From: Hymenopus coronatus
Taxonomy: Eukaryota; Arthropoda; Insecta; Mantodea; Hymenopodidae
Length of the DNA: 64,000 nt
Assembly: GCA_030762935.1 (NCBI GenBank)
Contig: CM060892.1
Coordinates: 89,455,827 to 89,519,826, forward strand
Direction: 5' to 3'
Positions 24,479 to 35,088 of this stretch are shown here, piece after piece. The notes beneath the pieces were generated by a model. It searched no databases. It had not been told where the DNA came from and worked only from the letters and a program-made list of their open reading frames with translations. The translations under genes were made by a program, and so were the position numbers. How positions within the stretch are numbered: position 1 is the first letter of the stretch; every line of letters starts with the position of its first letter.

Positions 24479-25587
24479 TGGTTGTTATTAAGCATACACG
24501 AGAAACGTCATTCAACGGAGAAAAATAGTAACTATATTCAATCCTTATTCCGGTTATTGGAAATATTTCACATTCCTATTTAATGGTTACTCTGGAAAGA
24601 ATTACTTGTGGGTGACGAAATGTGTATTTTCGGAGCAAGTTCTTTTTATGAATAGTTCATAGCTCTTTTTATGAATTCATATCCCATATAGGGGGACGAG
24701 ACGCGATTCTTTTTGCCCCCGTTTCTTTTTTATAGATTTATATGCGAGTACATTCAGGTTGATGCTGCTATACAAATTTGAATTATTTATTCTGAAGTAT
24801 TAGCCTGTTTAATCAGAAATCAACTGTACTTTTTATATTAAATGAATATTTACGTAAGTTGGTATAATATTTAATATTAATAATTAATCAATCTTTTCAT
24901 TTGCTATTATCATATAATACTAAATGAAATATCTGGCCTTACCCGTGGTTTGACGGTTTATCCTTATCCCATTTAGACTTGCTGGACTTGTTTAATTGGC
25001 GTGTATTTCTTCGGACTATTCAGAACTTATTAACAGTACACTCAAATAAATAATTAAAACTCAGGATCTGACAAAGCAACCACGGCCGAACAGTCACAAA
25101 TAGAGTTTCTGATGGTTATTTCTGAACGCAGCTATGACTTGCGCATTGTCAATTTTGGGGTAATTCTTCGCTATGTACAGAGTAAATCTCAGTTGAGAAG
25201 TAATATAAACTGATAACTGTTAATCTTTCAACTATACGAACATATCGCCTTTGCATTTGTGCAAGCAAAATAGATGTAATTATTTGAATGTTTTATTGCC
25301 CTGTGATCAACTACAGATAGATGAACGAATGATTTGTGAACTCGCTCTTACTTTGTTATTCTGCGAGGCTTTATTTTTCTTATATTGACAAATTTTGAGC
25401 CATTACGACAATCATTGAACAAGATATAGACCTTCGAGTTCATATAGACATTACATAAAATGAAATAATTAATCGTATGAAAGAGGATGGAATTTAGAAG
25501 TGTAAGATAGACAGTAAATTTTGGCATATCAAAAGTTATCTTTGGCAAGTTTGGTAGAAGTCGGTGCAACGTGTAGAAACCTTTAAA
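24479..25587. other. No recognised feature
   Basis: About 1.1 kb of AT-rich DNA. CTTTTTATGAATAG and CTTTTTATGAATTC repeat within 30 bp near 24650. No gene recognised. Confidence 0.5.
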
Positions 25588-25594
25588 GTACACA

Positions 25595-25694
25595 CATACA
25601 TACATACATACATACATACATACATACATACATACATACATACATACATACATACATACATACATACATACATACATAAATATATACATACATA
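25595..25694. repeat. (CATA)n microsatellite
   Basis: About 100 bp of CATA units, slightly interrupted near 25678-25686. The Tyr-Val/Met-Tyr repetitive frame on the minus strand is an artefact of it. Confidence 0.97.
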
Positions 25695-26209
25695 ATTTAT
25701 TAAGATGAGAACTCAAAAGATTTAATGGTTCAGTACTTAAGTGGTGAGCTGACAACTTTCGAAGAGGAAGGTTGCGCAGCAGTTCTCTCGCGTGTTCAGC
25801 TCACCCGGTGTTTGTGCTATCAGTTATTTCCATCGCATATTGTTCAAGATTTCTATACGTTATGGACTATTACAGTGTTTCTTTTTAGTTTATTACTTCC
25901 TCTTTTTTCTCTCTAAAAACTCATGCGCCAAATGAGCCCGACCAGCTTAATCCCTCTGTGAATAACAAGCTCATAGCAGTGAAAAAAGCTGTAATGCAAT
26001 TATGTGAATCCAGAAAGACCATTTAATTCAACGCCGCACTTACAACCTATGCAGTAAAGATTGCATTTTCATAGCAGCATGGTTAACAACTTTCTCTGCA
26101 CATAGATATTAACGATTCGCTGCCTACTACAGAACTATTCTTCATCTTTCAAATTATCTTATTTTTCCACACTTCCTGCACTGATAGCTCCGTTCAAAGA
26201 CGACGTCAA
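25695..26209. other. No recognised feature
   Basis: No gene or repeat recognised. Confidence 0.5.
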
Positions 26210-26345
26210 CATGATATGTAGTTTCCCATTCGTCTCCAATTTGCCCCGCCAACACATTCCACCAGTGCTCCATGTATCATCAGCATCATCGTTAAGGGTG
26301 TCACTTTTAGTAAAAGCAGGCGTTAAATACTACCAATAAAAAATA
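26210..26345 (+). mobile_element. SINE S3 fragment
   Basis: Shares TTTGCCCCGCCAACACATTCCACCAGTGCTCCATGTATCATCAG-type blocks, in the same order, with the SINE at 7995-8179. It ends in an A-rich tail (CCAATAAAAAATAAAA). The 5' part is missing. Confidence 0.55.
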
Positions 26346-26348
26346 AAA

Positions 26349-26572
26349 CAAACGATTTTGAATAAAATAACACGCACTTAAGACATTTACAAGAAAAATA
26401 AAATGCGTATCTTGAATAATTTTCTGAGATAGCCCATGAAGTTTTTAAAACATTGTGTATAATTTTGTAAAAAGAATAATCATTAAACATTAGATGAAAA
26501 CCTAGTACACAGAACATGCAGATCTCTATAAAGCATACAATTTATTCTGTGGCATTTCTCTGAAAGTCTTTC
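26349..26572 (-). mobile_element. HF repeat fragment, interrupted by a SINE
   Basis: The HF body from ACGATTTTGAATAAAATAAC through AATTTTCTGAGATAGCCCATGAAG to AGATCTCTATAAAGCATACAATTTAT. The matching 5' end appears at about 26990-27070 (GAGCGTAGAGAATGACATGTGAATG), so this old copy was split by the SINE between them. Confidence 0.6.
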
Positions 26573-26599
26573 AATGTTCAGTTATTTTTCACGATTGCA

Positions 26600-26925
26600 T
26601 GGAAGGAGTATGGAATTTAGGACAGCATATAGTGTCCAGTTCTTAAATATTTGTCTCGCTATTCCACTTGCATCTATAACAAAATGTGTAATGGTCCATC
26701 TGTGTGCTGCAAGACTAACGTGTCTAGGAACCGAGATCGAATCTCAAGGTGAATTAACTGGCTAATATGTGCTCAGGGGTTCTACCTAGTCCTGAGAAGA
26801 TAAAGTTAGGTAACTCTCACCTCTAGTGAACCGTACTTATTTGAGCAGCATTTCAATCAATTCGTTCATTCACTATCTAATATGATCTGTCCAGTTAATA
26901 TCTTAACTAGCCATAAAACCAATAA
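26600..26925 (+). mobile_element. tRNA-derived SINE (family S2)
   Basis: The head includes GAACCGAGATCGAATCTCAAGG (box-B-like) near 26726-26747. The body has TAGTCCTGAGAAGATAAAG, CTCTAGTGAACCGTA...TTTGAGCAG, then CATTCACTATCTAATATGATC, the family-S2 tail block. Ends are approximate; no A-run or duplication is clear. Confidence 0.5.
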
Positions 26926-26989
26926 GTATAATTGCTCAAATAAGCCAAATATATGGCATCCTGAAGGTTCTACAAAGGACATTAAAAAG

Positions 26990-27072
26990 TATGTGGTAAA
27001 TAAGCTTCTGTAAGAGAATTTTGTAAACCGACTAATAAAGGAAAGAGCGTAGAGAATGACATGTGAATGTAT
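26990..27072 (-). mobile_element. HF repeat 5'-end fragment
   Basis: GTAAATAAGCTTCTGTAAGAG...AGCGTAGAGAATGACATGTGAATG, the family's 5' terminal blocks on the minus strand. It belongs to the interrupted copy that begins at 26349. Confidence 0.55.
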
Positions 27073-27205
27073 AATATCAAATATTTCTAAATTGTTACAT
27101 TATTGTATAACAAATTTTTTGCATGTATAGCAGATGTATAAAATAATTTATAGCTTTCGGTGTACTAATTTAATAAACTAAACAAACATCATTTGTTAGG
27201 TACTT

Positions 27206-27376
27206 TTACTTTCTCCACATGATACGTGTATAAAGAAGCTAGTGTACTCATCCAAAAATTCGATACCAAGATTTCTCGGAAATACGTTTTAGGACCCCTA
27301 TATCAAGAAATAAAACATTTTACAAAATGATCCATATGTGTGTCCTTGTATCTCTGAACACAACACAAAAATAAAA
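27206..27376 (-). mobile_element. HF outer copy, hairpin tail part (split by nested copy)
   Basis: TTACTTTCTCCACATGATACGTG..., AAAAATTCGATACCAAGATTTC and TGAACACAACACAAAAATAAAA: the hairpin-side tail of an HF copy. It stops exactly where copy 12 begins. The rest of the same copy continues at 28270. Confidence 0.8.
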
Positions 27377-28094
27377 TCTCATGTGTACCATTCACATGAC
27401 TTTCTCCATATCCCTGCAACAAATAATTCTTAAAAAGCTTATACTTTTATTTACTTTATGCTAATCAGAAAAAAATAGTAGAAATAATCTAATTACTCGC
27501 TTTCTTGTAAGTAGAAGCGAAATAAGGGACAACCGAAGGTTAAAGTGATAGTCAAAAGCTGGTTGCTATGTCAATAAAGTTCCTTTGTCTATATGGATAG
27601 GAGTTGTCAAGTTCCTGTATGAGAAAAGTATACGTTTTTCATAGCAGAAACCAAAAATAAGGAATGACTCAAAAACGACGAACTCCACGAAAATAATGTA
27701 TATAACATAAATTGTGTGGTTTAATGTGCTCTACATTTTTTGTATATTGAGTTTTTGTCCATCTCTTATTGTTTAGCAGTTATTCACAATTTATTAAACT
27801 TCATCCCGAATAAACTACTCTTCAGAGGCTGTTCCCAGAAAATACAAGATATACATTTTATTTATCAGTCAAATATATTTAATATACGAAATTTTAATCA
27901 AAATCGTTAGAGTCATTTTTGAGAAAATCAAAATTTTCGAAAAAAGTTCCATGTAAAGGGTAGTTGGGATTGGGGGGATTTTTCTCAAAATCTTCGTGTC
28001 GCATCCCTGGAAGATACTAAACTTAAATACAAAGTTTGGTATTTTACCGACTTTTCCTTTTTGAGTTATCGTGTTCACAGTCACACGGACACAC

Positions 28095-28128
<34 letters not shown>

Positions 28129-28269
28129 GGACCTTTTTGTGAAAATGCTTTTTTTGGATATTGGGGACCCTAAAATATATATTTCCGGTGAAATCTCGGT
28201 ATCGAATTTTTTGGAGGAGTGCAATACTTTCTCTATACACTATGTACATAGTGCGTATGGAGAAAGTAA
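27377..28269 (+). mobile_element. HF repeat, full copy 12, nested in another HF copy
   Basis: Starts TCTCATGTGTACCATTCACATGAC after an A-run and ends CACTATGTACATAGTGCGTATGGAGAAAGTAA, followed by T. The internal palindrome region reads ATACAAAGTTTGGTATTT, and a CA run lies at 28081-28126. On both sides lie the tail (27206-27376) and body (28270-28895) of one HF copy in the opposite orientation, so this copy inserted into it. Confidence 0.9.
28097..28126. repeat. (AC)n microsatellite inside HF copy 12
   Basis: About 15 AC units at the family's microsatellite-prone position, preceded by ACACGGACACACGG. Confidence 0.95.
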
Positions 28270-28895
28270 TTAAAAGTTGGTAAAATACCAAGCTTGGTAA
28301 GTAAGATAAGTATCTGCCTTGTATGCTACACGAAGAAATCCCTCTACACCAAGATTTCTTTTACATATATAAAAACATTTCGGCTGGCGAATTAACATAG
28401 TATAAAAGATATTTGCTTGAAAAATAAGATATATATTTTGAATTTTCTGGAAACAGCCTCTGATCATCTCTCCTTTCAGGATCAATTTTGCTGAATTTTC
28501 CATAGCTGGTCAACCGTAAAAGATAGTCAAAACTTATTAAACAAAAACGAGCTCGTTAAAACACACAATTTTGTCATAGACATTTTTTTCGTGGAATTGG
28601 TCATTTCTGAGATATTCCTTTTTATTTTTTTCAGTTTTTAAATTAACTTTTCTCATAGGGAAATTTGTCAGCTCCTGGTCACGCAAAGAAACGAATTCAA
28701 TCACATAGCAACCGGCCTTTAATGGATTTCACTATCGCTTTAGCCTAGTGTATTCCCTTTTTTCCCTTCGACTTACAAGTAACAAGACCATTTCTGCTGT
28801 TTATCTCGATTGGCATGAAGTAAATAGAAGAGTAAGCTGTTCAACAACAACAAAATTATGATGTATAGAGAAAATCAGGGGAATGGAACATCACA
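28270..28895 (-). mobile_element. HF outer copy, body part
   Basis: Continues the copy begun at 27206, from TTAAAAGTTGGTAAAATACCAAGCTTGGTA through CTGGAAACAGCCTCTGATCAT to AAAATCAGGGGAATGGAACATCACA. It has an internal deletion relative to full copies. Confidence 0.8.
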
Positions 28896-28915
28896 TTTTT
28901 TGTAATTATATCTTT

Positions 28916-29773
28916 TTACCTTCTCTACATGGTACATAGGAACAGAAGGTATTGCACTTCACCCAAATATTCTATACCGAGATTACACTGAAAATTCATA
29001 TTTGACGGTCCCTTAAATAAATAAAATTATTTTTAGAAAAAGGTCCGTGAGTGTCAGTGTGTCCGTGTATTTGTGAACAAAATATTCAAAAAGAAAAAGT
29101 TGGTAAAATATTAAACTTTATATTTAAGTTACGTTATCTTTCAAGGATGCGACACGAAAATGTTGAGGAAATTCTTTCACTCCAAACTATCCGCTACGTG
29201 GAAAAAATTTCGAAAATGTTTATTTTTCTAAAAATGGCTCTAATGATTTTCATTAAAGATTAAAGATATGTTATTAAAATGGATATCTTGAATTTTCCTG
29301 GGAATAGCCTCTGAAAACCTCTTCATTTTGAATGACTAGTGTAACCCGTAAACCATAAGAGAGAGACCAGAACATAATGTACCAAAAATGTAGATTTCTT
29401 TAAAACACAAAAGTGATGTTATTTATTTTTGTAGAGTTAACCGTTTCCAAGATATTCCTTGTTATTCTTTTAGTTTTAAACTTCTTATACTTTTTTCAAG
29501 CGGGAAGTCAATTATCGTTTCATCTCTTTTGTTTTACTCTCAGGATTGTAAAAGAGAAAATTTCAATTATTTCACATAGAGATAGCTTTTATAAGATTCG
29601 ACTTTCCTTCTGAATAGCCTTTATTTCTCTTCCATTCACAAGGAAGCAAGTAGTAAGACAATTTCTGGCAATGATAATCTCTAGTAGTATGGCATAGAAA
29701 GAAAAATAATCTTTTACAAGGAAATTTTGTATATGGTATACGTAGAGAAAGGCATCTGAAAGGAACACATCAA
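28916..29773 (-). mobile_element. HF repeat copy 13
   Basis: Starts TTACCTTCTCTACATGGTACATAGG with a shortened hairpin. Keeps CTTTCAAGGATGCGACACGAA, CTGGGAATAGCCTCTGAAAAC and GGAAGCAAGTAGTAAGACAATTTCTG. Ends AAAGGCATCTGAAAGGAACACATCA. Confidence 0.82.
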
Positions 29774-30190
29774 ATTTTTGTGATATGTTGAGATGTTGAA
29801 ACCTAGGAAGATATTAAAATATTTTAAAAACAAGTTTACAATAAAAACTGCCCGGTATGAAATAGGTTTGAAACATTTTTACGCTAAAGTATTAATGAAC
29901 TTGAACAAGGAACAGTCTCTGCGTGAAACAGTGTTTCAATATGATTGATTGCAAAGTTTGTAAATATGCTCCCTGCGTTACACATGCATCTACGATCGAT
30001 TTGAGAGGACACACCAGTAAAACATTACACGTTAATTACTTTCATCTTTCGCCAAGTGAGTATGTTCAGTTGGTGTGCATGGGTGATGTATACTAGTGTA
30101 AATTGAGGAAAGAAAGGGAGTGCAATAAAAGAATTTTGAATATGTAAAGGGCTTTTAATGCGCTTAATCATGGAATTGGGTAGGTGTACT
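29774..30190. other. No recognised feature
   Basis: AT-rich DNA, no gene or repeat recognised. Confidence 0.5.
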
Positions 30191-30194
30191 TCCT

Positions 30195-30360
30195 GTTTTT
30201 TTTTGTTTTTTTTTTTTTGTAACTTAACATTCTTTAACCTGGTTGGTCATAACGGACGATGAAATGAAATTGGTGACATGATGCTCAAATGATCTCAGGG
30301 TCCACGGAGCTTAAAGTTAACTCGACATTCGTTTTCTCAGTATAAGAGAAAACTCCGAAA
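30195..30360 (-). mobile_element. SINE S2 fragment, minus strand
   Basis: A T-run (A-tail on minus) is followed by AACTTAACATTCTTTAACC, GGTTGGTCATAACGGACGATG, AATGAAATTGGTGACATGATG and CTCAAATGATCTCAGGGTCC. The block order is the same as at 24256-24340. The tRNA-like head on this side is lost or replaced. Confidence 0.55.
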
Positions 30361-30377
30361 AGAAAACAAGTGCGTCG

Positions 30378-30432
30378 TTTTGGTGTTTCGTGGCGCAGGG
30401 GATCGTGAGTTCGAGTCCCGCCTTGGGCATGC
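30378..30432 (+). pseudogene. tRNA-like 3' half
   Basis: GTGGCGCAGGGGATCGTGAGTTCGAGTCCCGCC: a strong T-arm/box B (GAGTTCGAGTCCC) with a possible D-arm remnant. Too short for a full tRNA and no acceptor pairing found. Probably a SINE head fragment. Confidence 0.35.
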
Positions 30433-30779
30433 GCGTTTATATATTTGTAAAACATGTGTGTGTGCGTGTGTGTGAAAACAGCAAAACTGTAATCAAAAGG
30501 AAATGTTAGGAAAATGCAAAAAGAGGAAAAAGGGTATACACTGCTGGACTCCCAACCAGGCTCCGGAACTGTATTTAAAAAAAAAAACATGAGGCAGAGA
30601 CGCTACCCCCCCCCTCACTGCCCAGGGGGGCCAATAAAATATTGTGAATAAGTTCCCACAGGTAGCGATGAATATCTGAGGAGCTAGGGAACAATAAAAA
30701 AAGAAATTTAGGCAGCTAAGAACGAGTGAATAATATATAAATATTGCTTTAATATATTCACTTTAAAATAAATCAGTTG
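30433..30779. other. No recognised feature
   Basis: Contains a short GT run (30456-30473), an A-run (30575-30588) and a C-run (30606-30614). No gene recognised. Confidence 0.45.
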
Positions 30780-30924
30780 ATGGAGTAATTTTGAAAATTT
30801 GGAAATTTCAAATGACTAAAGGGTTTGATTAATATATTAAGACTCAAGAAATTATCGTACATCTTCAATGTTCTGTGAATAGCTTCTAAAGTTTTGTTCC
30901 TTCTGAATTGTATTCGTTTTACTA
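30780..30924 (-). mobile_element. HF repeat fragment, left of a non-LTR insertion
   Basis: Decayed HF body (ATTAATATATTAAGACTC..., TTCTGTGAATAGCTTCTAAAG, TTCCTTCTGAATTG). The copy resumes at 31587 with TACTAAACCGTAAGAGATAG. Confidence 0.6.
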
Positions 30925-31586
30925 TATAATTTATTTCATCTTATCAAGTTACAAACATCAGACATATGTACTTACTCTACTGGAGCTATTGACTTTACTA
31001 TCATATGCAGTTAGCACACTGGTTATTTATATGTATCTTGTCTTCTATTTGTACCCTACCAACTTAATCTATTTACCTCATAAAAATTATAGCCTCATCA
31101 GTACTATTATTAGTATCCTCACAATCTTTGGCGACTTTCCTCCGCCATTTCTCTCTTACTTGCCCTGTGTAATTACCTAGTTGTTTTAGAAGTTCTTTCC
31201 TGTTATTTCCAAAAAAAATTTTAAGTACAATATCTCTGCAGGTAATTTTTCCAAGTTTTTGTTCCATATTATCTCTCTCCACATTTTGGTTTCCTCGCAC
31301 TCAACTATACAGTGTAAATTCTTATCGACATTGCCACATACTGGGCAGTAGGCTTAGATCTTTATCTTTAATAACATCGTTTCACTTCTTGCCCTTGCCA
31401 GCCCCTCTCTTTCCAACTTTTGACAAACATCAATGTATTTTTCTCTTCCCCATTCTTTCTTAACACTCCTTATATCATATTAAAATACTATTATCCCTTA
31501 AGATACCTATTATTTCTTGTTTCTCTGTGTAGTCTATTCTTGCTTTCACTTTATTCCATAGTTTTTGTTCCCCTATCGTCTATCAT
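30925..31586 (-). pseudogene. Non-LTR retrotransposon 3' fragment with 9-bp target duplication
   Basis: A 662-bp insert in an HF copy. The nine bases GTTTTACTA occur at 30916-30924 and again at 31587-31595, a perfect duplication. On the minus strand the open stretch 31300-31073 reads ...NMEQKLGKITCRDIVLKIFF..., preceded in another frame by a Cys-containing segment (CPVCGNVDKNLHCIVEC-like, with a stop) and by W-G-R-E-K-Y-I-D-V-C. This is the layout of the C-terminal region of many animal non-LTR elements (Cys-rich motif after the RT). It is 5'-truncated and frame-broken. The clade is not determined. Confidence 0.55.
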
Positions 31587-31705
31587 GTTTTACTACTAAA
31601 CCGTAAGAGATAGCTAAATAGCTCTTTTGTAGAGTTAACCATTTCTAAGATACTCCTTGTTATTAGTTTGAATTTTCCAATATTTATACCCTTCTCAAAT
31701 AGGAA
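31587..31705 (-). mobile_element. HF repeat fragment, right of the non-LTR insertion
   Basis: TACTAAACCGTAAGAGATAGC, GTAGAGTTAACCATTTCTAAGATACTCC and TTCTCAAATAGGAAG match the HF body in order. It belongs with 30780-30924. Confidence 0.65.
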
Positions 31706-31727
31706 GTAATTTTTACTTTCTCACACC

Positions 31728-31756
31728 CTGTCTGTCCGTCTGTCTGTCTGTCTCTG
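31728..31756. repeat. (CTGT)n microsatellite
   Basis: About seven CTGT units with one CCGT variant, just after TTTTACTTTCTCACACC, which resembles the hairpin end of an HF copy. Confidence 0.85.
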
Positions 31757-33183
31757 TGTCATTCAAAGAGAGTTTTACAATTTTAAAATATTACACAGCG
31801 ATTTGCTCTTAAAATATTTTACTATGGTTAAACAAATATCAGTGGCAACCAAAATTATGGAGCTATTGAGCCACTGCACTCTAAGTTCTACTGTGAGCCA
31901 CCAAAAAAGCCAGAGCAAAAAAAATGTTTGTTTTTGCCTATACATGTAAACATACATTTACAGTAAAATTTAATTGAACAAATACAAAATTTAAGTGCAG
32001 TTAGTAATAAATTAGAAATTTAAGTCTAGGTTAACTTTAATGAGAGGGATAGCAAGCTCTCGTTTGTCATCAACAGCTTTTTAATGTTGGGCGAGTAGGT
32101 AATAGCTATCAGTTGAATATAGATGTCCATTCATATCTTCAGCAGTCAATTTACTCTACATTAGTCTTAATATAAAATAAACCTCTTACAGATAAGTAGA
32201 GTAAATATTATCTTCACTTTTAAACCAACCTGTCCTAAAATTGGATATTTTTATTTAGGAACTAGAAAACAAATAAGTTCCGGGTTCGAAGAAAACGCTT
32301 TGAATTTGAAAAACAATCAATTCCAATTCCATTGCAAGGTCTGTTTTAAAATCAAAATGTTCCCTGACAAGTTTAGAACCAATCACCATCAAAGATTTTA
32401 CGAAATCTACTACAATTCAAATACTTTTGAAATTTTGGATTCGTTTGTTGAATTCACTTCTCAAATCAGAGAGAGTTTTAACGCCGTCATCATCCAGGCA
32501 TACCGTACCACCGATTATTTAACCTGGAGCCTCCCCATCCTAAACCACAGGCGAGATAGAACACCTGGCAGGCCTCCTCACACCCCACCGACAGCATATT
32601 TCCGGCCGTGAAAGAGAGACTGTTTCGGCGGCAGAGTGCAGCTTGACTTGGACCAAATGTCTTGCTGTTCTTCTTCGATTTATATATTCGTCAAAATCAA
32701 TGTAAACAGTCCGTAAGAGTTGGCAGATATTGGTTTAAAAATGTCTGCAGAAGATTATGAAATTCTAAGACTTACAAAGAAGCAATGTTAAATTGCATGT
32801 TAAACCTTAAAACTTTTATTTTCTATTTTTTATTTTATTTTTCAGCGTTTTCAAAAATTTAAATTCCTTACGATACAGTTTTCGAAAATTTTGTGCAGTG
32901 TAATTAAATAATAAACTGCATATTGCAATAGCAAAAATAAAAAATTAATAAAATGACGATTAATTTTTTTTTTCTCCTAAACCAATTCTCAGATAAAACT
33001 TTCATCTCATCAATTTACTAATACCATATACATCAGTATAACTAATAACTATTTTGAACAAAAGTCTGAAACCTAGCATGTAAACTATTCTTAATACTAC
33101 AATTGCTGTGTTAAAGTTTCAAATCAATCCAAGCAAAATTGTAGATTTTAGGTTTTTCACAGATGCGTATCCTTAAAGAAAAA
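31757..33183. other. No recognised feature; one unassigned 103-codon frame
   Basis: AT-rich DNA. An open frame at 32300-32611 (plus, 103 codons) includes FHCKVCFKIK and a Pro/Arg-rich end (RDRTPGRPPHTPPTAY). I do not recognise it. It has no splice or promoter context and is as likely to be chance or a transposon scrap as a gene. Confidence 0.4.
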
Positions 33184-33840
33184 TAATGTGTTCAATTAAG
33201 ATGATTTTCTCTACATCTCAGTAATAAATTACTGTTAATAAGCCTATTCTACTATCTACTTCATGCTAATCGAAATAAACTTTAGCAGAAATGGTCTAAT
33301 TACTTGCTTCGTTGCAAGTAGAAGGGAAATAAGGGAATACACTTTTAAAAACTGCTATGTGATTGAAAATTGTTTCTTTACATGACCAGGAGTTGACAAA
33401 TTACCATTTGAGAAACTTTGAGTAATTTAATTCTGAAACCAATAACAGGGAATATATCGGAAATGGGGAACTCCACGAAAAAAATTATATAACATAAATA
33501 GTGTGTTTTTAACGAGATCTACATTTTTGTAGTAAGTTTTGGTCTATCTTTTACGGTTTATCAGCTATAAAAAAGTCATCCAGAAGATGTCACTTGCCAG
33601 AAACTTCAATACTGTATTGGTTATATAAATATCTTTAACATGGTATTTTAATCAAAATTGTTACGGGCATTTTTTGTAAATAACAAATTTCGATATTTTG
33701 GGTGTGGAATTTTCCATAAAATACACGCAGACATGTTTCTAAAAATACATTTTCTATTCACGTGGTTTCGGAACATGTATTTATGGTGGAATATCGGTAA
33801 CTATCTACTGAATATTGTACATATGACCTAGAGAAACTAA
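33184..33840 (+). mobile_element. HF repeat, old diverged copy 14
   Basis: ATGTGTTCAATTAAGATGATTTTCTCTACATCTC, CATGCTAATCGAAATAAAC, GTAGAAGGGAAATAAGGG, GGAACTCCACGAAAAAA and a shortened end ACATATGACCTAGAGAAACTAA. Hairpin and internal palindrome are mostly lost. Confidence 0.7.
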
Positions 33841-33974
33841 AAGTTCAAGCGAAATCCTTTTCAACCCCTGTGTGAACGTTTTAGAAGTGCCGTTCAATGT
33901 CACTGATATACTTGCATAGTAAAGTAAGACATACATTTGTCCTTTTCCTGGGTACAGTAGTAATGTCTTTTCCA

Positions 33975-34186
33975 CCCCGCTTCTGTAGTGTAGGGAAAGC
34001 GCGACTGCCTCATTCTAGAGCCCCCGAGTTTGAAACTAAGTAAGGGTGAGTTTTTCGGACAAGGTGTTTTTTCCGTGGTATTCCCTAATCGTCAAAGACA
34101 AATGTTGAGTACAGTAAGGTCTATAGACCACGATCACAATTGAATTATTCCATTCACTGCCCGATATGACCTACCATGTTAAAGGT
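33975..34186 (+). mobile_element. tRNA-derived SINE (family S2)
   Basis: The head GCTTCTGTAGTGTAGGGAAAGCGCGAC resembles a D arm with box A, followed by CCCCGAGTTTGAAACTAAG (decayed box B). The body ends CATTCACTGCCCGATATGACC, which matches the family tail block. No duplication is clear. Confidence 0.5.
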
Positions 34187-34755
34187 CGTTTAAAACAAAA
34201 CAAGCAAAAAACTAATCGGCCCCACTTGATGCGAAAGTGATACATAAATCTGTGTATCATATGGCAGGTTTTTAGCTCAGCACGTTGTGATATTATGGAA
34301 ACCATAAGAATGGATCTGTTGAATGTTTTATTATACCAGTTCCTGGCAAGTTTATTTAAGAAAACAAAATGACAAGCAATTGATGCAAGCATATTTGGCA
34401 TACAATTGAATATGCCATGAAAAATATTTCGATCCTATCCCAGCTCGATCGAGTTTCTAAGAAAATGGGATTCATGATTTAATACGATTTAATGCCGTGT
34501 TTCTATGCAGTATTCAGTATAGCATCTGTACTCAACTAGATTTAAATTTCTCATGAAACGTGGTAATTGACAGCGACTGTTGCGCGGGAGTACCGCAGCA
34601 GCTGTTTTAGTGAATCATCGGTCTGAGTTCAGTGGAGCAACTCCAGACTAGCCAACCAGAGCGTTATTGCGATACACCGAAAATATCCCACTGAGCTACT
34701 ATTAGCTCACGATCGAAGCTTTGGCTAGCACTTTACTAGAGCAATACCTCAATTT
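34187..34755. other. No recognised feature
   Basis: A 76-codon minus frame at 34171-34401 has no recognisable motif. No repeat named. Confidence 0.45.
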
Positions 34756-35040
34756 TTACTTTCTCTACACATATTATGTACATAGTTTATAAAAGAGGTA
34801 TTGTAATGCACCCAAAAATTCGAAACCGAGATTCAGCTGTGGACAGCATAGCTCAAAAACGAAAGAACAGTTAAATACCAAACTTGGTATTTATTTCAGG
34901 AAAATTCCCCCTCCCACAACAACCCTTTACAGGGAAACAAAATCGAAACTTTTGATTTTCTCAAAAATGGCTCTAACGATTTTGATTAAAATCTCCTAAA
35001 TTTAAGATCTTTACATCACAAATAAAATGCATATCTTAAT
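34756..35040 (-). mobile_element. HF repeat, internally deleted fragment
   Basis: TTACTTTCTCTACACATATTATGTACATAGTTTATAAAAGAGG, then a deletion of the microsatellite segment, GCTCAAAAACGAAAGAACAG, AAATACCAAACTTGGTATTT and CTCTAACGATTTTGATTAAAAT. It stops near 35040. Confidence 0.78.
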
Positions 35041-35088
35041 TTGGCAATTTCTTTAAACGCTGCAACTCAAGAACTTATGTTAAAAAAA

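Noticed and set aside
25348..25755. 135-codon minus-strand frame with a repeated Tyr-Val-Cys-Met motif
   Set aside because: Most of it reads through the (CATA)n array; the flanks show no motif.
27869..28291. 140-codon minus-strand frame
   Set aside because: Lies inside HF copy 12. The same short frames recur in other HF copies but are broken differently in each, with no sign of coding selection.
591..29773. HF copies as a CRISPR-like or satellite array
   Set aside because: Copies are dispersed, in both orientations, and about 0.9 kb long, with no regular short spacers.
31073..31300. Host gene exon (75-codon frame)
   Set aside because: It sits inside an insert with a 9-bp target duplication and continues, in other frames, with non-LTR C-terminal features.
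32300..32611. Host gene (103-codon frame, Pro/Arg-rich end)
   Set aside because: No recognised domain, no splice sites or promoter, and AT-rich codon use like its surroundings. Mentioned only as unassigned.
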